Shown here: in pieces, positions 58,371-64,000 of the stretch
Position numbering within the stretch: the first letter of the stretch is position 1
Layout of the letters: the number at the start of each line of letters is the position of its first letter
DNA from: Ectobacillus polymachus
GTDB lineage: Bacteria; Bacillota; Bacilli; Bacillales; Bacillaceae_G
Assembly: GCF_048159605.1 (NCBI RefSeq)
Contig: NZ_JBLREB010000001.1
Coordinates: 806,001 to 870,000, forward strand
Length of the DNA: 64,000 nucleotides
Direction of reading: 5' to 3'
Translations under genes and position numbers: made by a program
Notes under the pieces: generated by a model
Databases searched by the model: none
What the model was told of the DNA's origin: nothing
The model's input: the letters and a program-made list of their open reading frames with translations, nothing else

Positions 58371-60881
58371 ATGAATCAAATCAAAGATTTTATTGCAAGT
58401 GCCTGGCAGATACTGCAAAACATGACTGATCCGATGTATATCATCAGTCCTGACAATCAAATATTGTGGATGAACGATACATTTGAAAACCAATTCGGTT
58501 CAGACGTTCATCATTGGAGCAGTGCGCTAGACCAGCTGATTTTTTCAACCAAGGAAGATCTTGTCCATACAATAGTACATCTAAAAGATGGCTCCAGTAC
58601 TGAAGTACAGCGGCAGCTTGTCCCAATTTTAAACGATGGGGAAGCAGTTATAGCCTATACAGGTATCTTAAAAGAGTCTCAAAAGTCCAAAGATGACCAA
58701 TATGCTATGTTTAAAATTGTAGCGGATAATACTTTCGATGTTATTGTTCTGGTAGATAATGGAGAAATGTTGAGGTACGTATCGCCATCCATTGAAAGAT
58801 TACTTGGATATGCCAGTGAACAGTATGTAGGCAAAAATGCTTTTGGGCACATTCATCCGGAAGATATTGATTTTGTAAGAAAATCTCATTACCAAGCTGT
58901 TCAAACGAAGACCCCCATTCATTTAGAATACCGGATGGTCCATGAGAAAGGCTCAACAGTTTACGTTGAGACCAGTGTAAAACCCGTTTTGGACAGTTTA
59001 GGGAATTTCAAATATATCGTTGGAGTTGTTCGCGATATCACTACTCGGAAACAAACAGAACAACTGCTCGAAAATATTTTGGAAAGTGTCAATGCGGCTG
59101 TTTGGTCGACTGATAAAGATTTTAACTACTATAACTATTGTTCAAAGAGTATTGAAAAAATATCAGGAATTCCAAGAAACGAAATTATAAATAAACCGAT
59201 CAGACTGCACGATCATATTCACCCTGAGGATAATGCCATGATGATAGGTGAAATGAAGCCGCTTTTGGATAGGGGGATACCTGCGAACAAAATTATCCGC
59301 TACATTCATATTGAAGATCAAACGAAATGGGTTAATTTGCTGGTCCGGCCTTATAAGAATCATGAAGGAAAAGTGGAACGGCTCGATGGCATGCTTTTGG
59401 ATATTACTGAGAAAAAGCAAGCGGAGTTAGCATTAGAAGAAAGCGAACAGAGATATAAATCTTTATTTGAATATAATTTGGATGGTGTATTTTCCATTGA
59501 TTTATATGGTGATTTTGTCGATGCCAATCAGACGTTTGAAAAAATAACCGGCATCCAAATGGAAAGCCTAAACGATCGTTGTTTTATTGGATTGATTTAT
59601 GATGAAGACCATATTCCGGTTTATCAAGTATTGTCTGAAGTTATGCAACAGAAGGAACCACGGGATGTCGAGTGCCGAATTACCCGCGCTGTCAATGGGG
59701 TGCAGAGAATTGTCAGTATTACATTTGTGCCTATACTGCTTTCTGGTGAACTAAACGGAGTCCATGGCATCGTCAAAGATATTACGGAGCGAAAACAGGA
59801 GGAACAGGAACTAATTCTGAGTGAAGAACGATACAAAACACTTCAGCAAAGTATAAACCGTTTTTCAAACGACCTTGTCAACGTCATGAAAGTCGCCGAA
59901 TTGGAAAATCGACTAATTGATGAGGTAAAGAATGTTTTGCCTATTTCTTATGTATCCATTGAAGAAATTATGAGAGATAAGGAGTCCTTACTTGAAAACA
60001 GCCATGAAACGTGGATGAAAATTGCCGAAAAAGAACTGCTGGTCTATTTAAGAATTACCTTCCAGCAACCCTTATTAAAAGTGGAACAAGAATGGCTGGA
60101 AACCGCAGTTCATTATGTTTCCCTTCTATATGATAATCTGCAGCTCATTGAAGATTTAATGCAACGTGTAGAAATCATGGTATCTGACAACCAAACGCCA
60201 AAATGGATGTTAAGACTTTTGTTTAGATTATCGGAGAAGGAACGAGCATCCCTGTCCAGTGATTTGCATGACTCTGTTTTGCAGGATTTAATCATTTGGT
60301 ATCGTAAACTGGAGTCTCTTAGATCTTCTTCGTCTTTCAGTAATGAAACAAAAGAGGAATTAATCCAAATTGAAGAGGGACTGCTGGATGCCATCCATCA
60401 AATTCGCATTACTTGTAATGAACTCCGCCCTCCGTTTTTGTTAAAAATGGGCCTGGTTGAATCGTTGAAAAGCTTGTTCTCCTATGCCCGGATGTTTTCT
60501 AACTATGAGATTGAATTTAATTCTGGAGATTTACAACATCCGCTCAATGAGGACCAAATTCTCGGGTTGTATCGGATTGTTCAAGAATTACTCAATAACG
60601 CCAACAAACATTCTAAGGCTGAGAAAGTCACCATGAGTTTATCCTGCCCTAAAGACCATTTTTATTTTTCGTACATGGATGATGGAGTTGGTGTCGATTT
60701 ATCGGACCTAAAAGAAGGTACGTTCAAACATATGGGGATTGCTGGTATTGAAAATCGTGTTCTCAGCTTGGATGGTAAGATGGAATTGTATTCTGCACCG
60801 CAGGAAGGGTTGCAGGTTGATATATATATTCCGTATTCGAAAAAACAAAAAGGTGATAACTATGGAAATATTGTTGGTTGA
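58371..60881 (+). CDS. soluble multi-PAS sensor histidine kinase (NarL/HisKA_3 type)
   Basis: This 836-residue kinase has four PAS domains: about 10-100, 105-230 (MLRYVSPSIERLLGYASEQY), 232-350 and 357-480 (DANQTFEKITGIQ). A linker of about 130 residues leads to a HisKA_3 domain with the phospho-acceptor in SSDLHDSVLQDL (His about 633) and an HATPase domain (LNNANKHSKA; GIAGIENRVLSL). No membrane segment is visible, so it senses a cytoplasmic or diffusible signal such as redox state, light or a ligand. The ATG at 58371 follows AAAGGAG, and the response regulator gene overlaps its end by 20 bases. Confidence 0.92.
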   Translation: MNQIKDFIASAWQILQNMTDPMYIISPDNQILWMNDTFENQFGSDVHHWSSALDQLIFSTKEDLVHTIVHLKDGSSTEVQRQLVPILNDGEAVIAYTGILKESQKSKDDQYAMFKIVADNTFDVIVLVDNGEMLRYVSPSIERLLGYASEQYVGKNAFGHIHPEDIDFVRKSHYQAVQTKTPIHLEYRMVHEKGSTVYVETSVKPVLDSLGNFKYIVGVVRDITTRKQTEQLLENILESVNAAVWSTDKDFNYYNYCSKSIEKISGIPRNEIINKPIRLHDHIHPEDNAMMIGEMKPLLDRGIPANKIIRYIHIEDQTKWVNLLVRPYKNHEGKVERLDGMLLDITEKKQAELALEESEQRYKSLFEYNLDGVFSIDLYGDFVDANQTFEKITGIQMESLNDRCFIGLIYDEDHIPVYQVLSEVMQQKEPRDVECRITRAVNGVQRIVSITFVPILLSGELNGVHGIVKDITERKQEEQELILSEERYKTLQQSINRFSNDLVNVMKVAELENRLIDEVKNVLPISYVSIEEIMRDKESLLENSHETWMKIAEKELLVYLRITFQQPLLKVEQEWLETAVHYVSLLYDNLQLIEDLMQRVEIMVSDNQTPKWMLRLLFRLSEKERASLSSDLHDSVLQDLIIWYRKLESLRSSSSFSNETKEELIQIEEGLLDAIHQIRITCNELRPPFLLKMGLVESLKSLFSYARMFSNYEIEFNSGDLQHPLNEDQILGLYRIVQELLNNANKHSKAEKVTMSLSCPKDHFYFSYMDDGVGVDLSDLKEGTFKHMGIAGIENRVLSLDGKMELYSAPQEGLQVDIYIPYSKKQKGDNYGNIVG

Positions 60882-61509
60882 TGATCATAGGTCCGTCGTC
60901 GAAGGAACGAAAATGTTAATCGAATCAGAACCTGACATGATTGTCACCGTGGAAACAGATGTCTTTGTTGTCACGGATTTGGTTCAGCTAAAACAGTTTG
61001 ATGTGATTTTGTTTGATTTATATATGCCAAATATCAACGGAGCAGATTTGGCCCGTAAGGTACTGGAAGTGGTCCCGGATGCGATTATTCTCATCTACTC
61101 TGGTTTTGATATTGCCCCGCATTTTAATTTGTTGATGGAATCCGGTGTCTCTGGTTTTATTGCCAAAACATCGACACTGGAGCAATTGATTCAGGCCCTC
61201 CGTTGTGCGGCCAGAAAAGAAGCCATAGTCCCAATGCAGCTTTTAAAGCAGCTCAGACGTCAGGAAATTGTCGTACAAGGAGATAAAGAAAATGAAAAAA
61301 CGACAATTGGCAAAAAGGAAGAAAAGTTGCTCCGGGAATTAGCAAAGGGACATAGCAACAAGGAGATTTCTAAGACACTATTAATCAGTCAACGCTCATT
61401 GGAATACAGTTTGACAGAGCTGTTTCAAAAACTTAATGTGAATTCTCGGGTGGAGGCAATTAAAAAGGCAAAGCTCCTGGGAATACTGCCAACAGAGGAT
61501 CTATACTAA
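60862..61509 (+). CDS. ComA-like response regulator (NarL/LuxR family)
   Basis: This 215-residue regulator has a receiver domain with Asp52 in VILFDLYMP, acidic pair DD near residue 7, and a LuxR helix-turn-helix at the C-terminus. The recognition region ISQRSLEYSLTELFQKLNVN and SRVEAIKKAKLLGIL is close to B. subtilis ComA. I start at the ATG at 60862, after AAAGGTGAT, overlapping the kinase gene. It is presumably phosphorylated by that kinase. No comX or comQ gene is present here, so quorum sensing cannot be assumed. Confidence 0.9.
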   Translation: MEILLVDDHRSVVEGTKMLIESEPDMIVTVETDVFVVTDLVQLKQFDVILFDLYMPNINGADLARKVLEVVPDAIILIYSGFDIAPHFNLLMESGVSGFIAKTSTLEQLIQALRCAARKEAIVPMQLLKQLRRQEIVVQGDKENEKTTIGKKEEKLLRELAKGHSNKEISKTLLISQRSLEYSLTELFQKLNVNSRVEAIKKAKLLGILPTEDLY

Positions 61510-61511
61510 GG

Positions 61512-61540
61512 AAAGGCCGGAGATACCGGCCTTTTATTTT
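61512..61540 (+). terminator. terminator of the two-component operon
   Basis: AAAGGCCGG and CCGGCCTTT form a 9-bp stem with AGATA loop, followed by TATTTTTC. It starts two bases after the regulator stop. Confidence 0.88.
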
Positions 61541-61663
61541 TCAATATAATCAATTGCGTGAAACACGCAAATGATTGCGGGGAAGCCATCTTTGTTTGCG
61601 GTTGGCAAAGTCTCCTTCTGTTTTATGATGGTATTAATCCAATAAATGGAAGGGGATTTTCTA

Positions 61664-62053
61664 ATGGAAACAAATGTTAAAAGTATAATGGCAGGGATTT
61701 TACTGTCGTTATTGGTAATCCGACTTTTTTACTCGTTTGCATTCCCAGTTTCCTATCAATTATTTACGCTTTTTCTTGCCTATACTGCTTGTGTTTATCC
61801 CGGAGCTGCATTATCAGACTCACGGGTTAAATGGATTTCCATCGAAACTTTAGTGTCACTGGTTATTTTTTATCTAGCTTTTTTGGGGTTGGTATATTCC
61901 CCAATCTGTGTGGCATTGGGCTTTTTGCTTCACGGAATTTGGGATATGCTGCACCATCCGAAAATAGTGAAAACAAGCGTTGTCAAATGGTTTCCACCAT
62001 TGTGCGCGGTGTATGACGTTATTTTTGCCATTTTTATTATGCGGTTTTATTAA
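61664..62053 (+). CDS. integral membrane protein, DUF6010-like
   Basis: This 129-residue protein has about four hydrophobic segments and the motif GFLLHGIWDMLHHPKIVKTS, which resembles the HGxWDxxHH signature I associate with DUF6010. The ATG at 61664 follows GGAAGGGGATTTTCTA; an in-frame start six codons earlier is less likely. It probably forms an operon with the next membrane-protein gene 20 bases downstream. Function unknown. The family call is from memory and should be treated as provisional. Confidence 0.6.
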   Translation: METNVKSIMAGILLSLLVIRLFYSFAFPVSYQLFTLFLAYTACVYPGAALSDSRVKWISIETLVSLVIFYLAFLGLVYSPICVALGFLLHGIWDMLHHPKIVKTSVVKWFPPLCAVYDVIFAIFIMRFY

Positions 62054-62072
62054 AAAAGGGGGATGAAATGAG

Positions 62073-62588
62073 ATGAATACATTATTGCTGCAATGGGGAT
62101 TATTCTCCTTCATGATCGGTCTTGCACTTTCGCTGCCATTGGCGGCTGTTCACTATCAAAAGAACTCGCCATTGAAAGGGATATTCACGAACTATCGAAA
62201 ACTAAAATCAGCGCACTTGGATTACTTCATGCAGGCGTTAAGCGCAGCATTTGTTTATTTAATAGGGGTTGCTGCCAATATCGAGTTTGCAGGGTATATC
62301 CTGGTTCCGTTTATTTTTGGTGTGATTATGAATCCAACGATTTTGTTATTAGAATCGACACCGTTTGTCCGGTCGGGTTGGATGAGGTTCATTTACCAAT
62401 GCTTGCGGGCAACCAGCCCTGTTTTCCTTCTGTTTGCCTGGTTGGCGATTGCCTTTTTATCCTTGCCAACCTATATGACAATCATATTTTTAGCCGTGAT
62501 TCTAATTGGTGGAATCGGTATAATTTCTTTTCTTATCAAGCGAGGGAGTCGGAAAGAAGACGGTGTAAAGATTATTGAGGTCGAATAA
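62073..62588 (+). CDS. hypothetical integral membrane protein
   Basis: This 171-residue protein has four or five hydrophobic segments (for example WGLFSFMIGLALSLPLAAVH at the N-terminus and MTIIFLAVILIGGIGIISFL near the end), with a polar loop GIFTNYRKLKSAHLDYFMQA between the first two. I cannot assign a family. AAGGGGG lies upstream of the ATG at 62073, and the gene is close to the preceding membrane gene, so they are likely co-transcribed. A terminator follows. Confidence 0.6.
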   Translation: MNTLLLQWGLFSFMIGLALSLPLAAVHYQKNSPLKGIFTNYRKLKSAHLDYFMQALSAAFVYLIGVAANIEFAGYILVPFIFGVIMNPTILLLESTPFVRSGWMRFIYQCLRATSPVFLLFAWLAIAFLSLPTYMTIIFLAVILIGGIGIISFLIKRGSRKEDGVKIIEVE

Positions 62589-62593
62589 AGTTA

Positions 62594-62634
62594 AGGACAT
62601 CTTAACATTTTGTTAAGGTGTTTTCTTTTTTTTA
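62594..62634 (+). terminator. terminator after the membrane-protein pair
   Basis: ACATCTTAACA and TGTTAAGGTGT form an 11-bp stem with one G-T pair and a TTT loop, followed by TTTCTTTTTTTT. Confidence 0.85.
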
Positions 62635-62639
62635 GAGTT

Positions 62640-63030
62640 GAGAGGAACAATCGAAATACTCTTTAGTTAGGAGAAAAAGACATATATCCGAGATTGATGC
62701 GGCGCAAATCGAGAGTAATGTCTTTTTTTCTGTTCCCATCATTATTTTTATACATGTTGATTTTAAAGTACCAATTAGTCATATGAAGTAAATATGTATT
62801 TCCAACAGTAGATTGCCAATTATTGTACTTTAACGGGTGCTTTTGTTTAACAAAGGGTTGCATGGAATCAAGATAACAAAAAATACCATGCGGGGGTGCC
62901 ACGAAATTTTGCGGTAATTCCCAAAAAGAGTGCGGTTTTTATCATGTTCAAACGAAATACAATGTGACAAAAGGATAGTCAATAACAAATAATCACATTT
63001 TGGTGTTAAAAAATTGAGGAGGGATATAAA
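62640..63030. other. intergenic region with a second hairpin and a repeat fragment
   Basis: AAAAAGACAT pairs with ATGTCTTTTT around a partly paired 35-base centre (62674-62731) and ends in a T-run, so it may terminate transcripts. TGTACTTTAACGGGTGCTTT at 62824 resembles the short dispersed repeat family. No gene is visible. Confidence 0.4.
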
Positions 63031-64000
63031 TTGAAAAGGTTAGTAGTACGTTTAGCTGTTTATGTATTGATTTTCGCCGTATTTGTGGGAGGGATCGGGT
63101 TGTATGGCTTTAAACGGCATCAAAAAGATTTCTACTTAAACGTCCGCCATGAGCCAGTTCCTTCACTACAAGGAGTGAAAGTCCCTCAGTATGACCCCAA
63201 TAAACCAACTGTGGCAGTTGTGATGGCAGATTCAACAATACCAACTGAAGATTTCGATTTTCTCATTCCATACACACTGTTTTCTATGACGGATGCCTAC
63301 AATGTATATGCTGTTGCACCGGACAATAACATCAAGTCGTTATCAGGAGGTTTGGATGTGGTTCCACATTACTCTTATAAAGAATTAGATGAATTATTAG
63401 GTAAAAGTCCTGAAATTGTCGTGGTCCCTCTCATGCCAGGCGTTGATGAAAAAAAATATCAACCAACTCGTAAATGGATTCAGAAGCACTCTAATGATAA
63501 AACCACTTTTTTAAGTATTTGTGGCGGTTCAGAGAATCTTGCTGATGCAGGCTTATTAGAAGGAAAATCAGCCGCCTCACACTGGCAAGCGATTCCAGTA
63601 TTGAAAAAACAGTATCCTGACACACATTGGGTAGAAGACGTGAGGTATGTTCAAGAGGGTAATACGATAAGCACTGCTGGTCAAAGCGCAGGTATCGATG
63701 GTGTGCTGTATTTGATAGCACAACAGTTAGGAGAACCTATGGCAGTAAAAATTGCGAATGAAATCAATTATCCTTCTTATCACTTCGTTCAAAATCCAAG
63801 GGTGGACCACCCTTTTAACGTGGATTTAAAATTTGCAACATATTGGCTAAATCTTGGATTCCATTGGAATAAGAAACAGATGGGCGTCCTTCTATATAAT
63901 GATATGGACGAATTATCCTTATCTTCTATTTTTGATTCTTATGGAGACACCGGAACGACACAGGTATTAACCATTTCAAATTCAGATGCTCCTATTGCAA
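63031..64000 (+). CDS. membrane-anchored DJ-1/PfpI family protein (3' end outside window)
   Basis: The frame is open for 323 codons to the window edge. The TTG at 63031 follows GAGGAGGG. Residues about 5-28 form a signal anchor (LVVRLAVYVLIFAVFVGGIG), so the rest is outside the membrane. A DJ-1/PfpI domain spans about 55-250, with the nucleophile elbow LSICGGSENLADAGLLEGKS (catalytic Cys) and ASHW after it. A second region (from about 285; MGVLLYNDMDELSLSSIF) looks like another DJ-1-like half. Extracytoplasmic DJ-1 proteins are uncommon; glyoxalase, amidase or chaperone functions are possible. Confidence 0.85.
   Translation, partial: MKRLVVRLAVYVLIFAVFVGGIGLYGFKRHQKDFYLNVRHEPVPSLQGVKVPQYDPNKPTVAVVMADSTIPTEDFDFLIPYTLFSMTDAYNVYAVAPDNNIKSLSGGLDVVPHYSYKELDELLGKSPEIVVVPLMPGVDEKKYQPTRKWIQKHSNDKTTFLSICGGSENLADAGLLEGKSAASHWQAIPVLKKQYPDTHWVEDVRYVQEGNTISTAGQSAGIDGVLYLIAQQLGEPMAVKIANEINYPSYHFVQNPRVDHPFNVDLKFATYWLNLGFHWNKKQMGVLLYNDMDELSLSSIFDSYGDTGTTQVLTISNSDAPIA

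Noticed and set aside
58371..61509. ComP/ComA competence quorum-sensing system
   Set aside because: The regulator is ComA-like, but the kinase lacks the membrane segments of ComP and no comX or comQ gene is present.
62663..62902. A 79-codon minus-strand frame before the DJ-1 gene
   Set aside because: It crosses a hairpin and a dispersed repeat fragment and has no family-like composition.

Overview
The window is low-G+C DNA from a spore-forming member of the Bacillaceae. The evidence is an intact splA-splB pair, a uvsE remnant, purine-rich ribosome binding sites, frequent TTG/GTG starts and several small hydrophilic ORFs of the kind found in sporulating bacilli. I cannot fix genus or species. 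I see no rRNA, tRNA, CRISPR array or intact transposase.

Layout. 0-6 kb: an ABC importer operon (binding protein cut by the window edge, an alkaline-phosphatase-fold enzyme, two permeases, ATPase) followed by a DeoR-type regulator and a Cof-type HAD phosphatase. 6-9.6 kb: a paired SMR transporter, D-serine dehydratase and a tRNA-dihydrouridine synthase that has a short structured repeat on each side. 9.6-14.3 kb: a decaying region. Intact splAB, a ferritin-like protein and a PNPOx-fold protein lie among a broken esterase/recombinase remnant, a frameshifted small gene, a frameshifted yugN-like gene and a uvsE gene reduced to its two ends. 14.3-17.9 kb: cysJ-cysI sulfite reductase, visibly richer in G+C than its surroundings and closed by a perfect 40-bp palindrome. 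18-21.5 kb: an iron-sulfur protein with a broken GNAT partner, an SDR protein and an acyl-CoA thioesterase. 22-26.7 kb: a zinc-limitation block with three Zur-box-like sites, a ZnuA-type lipoprotein, a ZagA/YciC-type GTPase whose C-terminus has been replaced, a zinc-independent L33 paralogue, and a convergent two-gene permease. 27-33 kb: an ECF-type sigma factor with a ClpP paralogue, cell-wall hydrolases and small proteins. 32.7-36.4 kb: mobile-element debris around a Gfo/Idh/MocA oxidoreductase and GntR pair. 36.4-42 kb: a sulfurtransferase-MFS operon, a DMT transporter, a GNAT and a DnaQ-BRCT exonuclease.

The most notable locus is at 42.6-48.5 kb: a thiazole/oxazole-modified peptide (TOMM) cluster of the heterocycloanthracin/sonorensin type. 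It has a 100-residue precursor with 16 core cysteines, a ThiF-like maturation protein, a fused leader-binding/YcaO cyclodehydratase ending in a PxPxP-like tail, and a double-domain SagB-type dehydrogenase. No dedicated exporter or immunity gene is adjacent. 48.7-64 kb: a DUF1456 protein, a YgjP-type metallopeptidase, a SWIM/SNF2 helicase, YbjQ and YqxD proteins, a cre-controlled cupin, a LysR regulator facing a truncated dioxygenase-like gene, a four-PAS soluble histidine kinase with a ComA-like response regulator, two membrane proteins and a membrane-anchored DJ-1/PfpI protein that runs off the end.

Recurring themes are small-scale gene decay (at least nine remnants), short dispersed repeats, and metal or sulfur metabolism. 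Functional calls rest on sequence motifs and remembered family features; no database search was possible.
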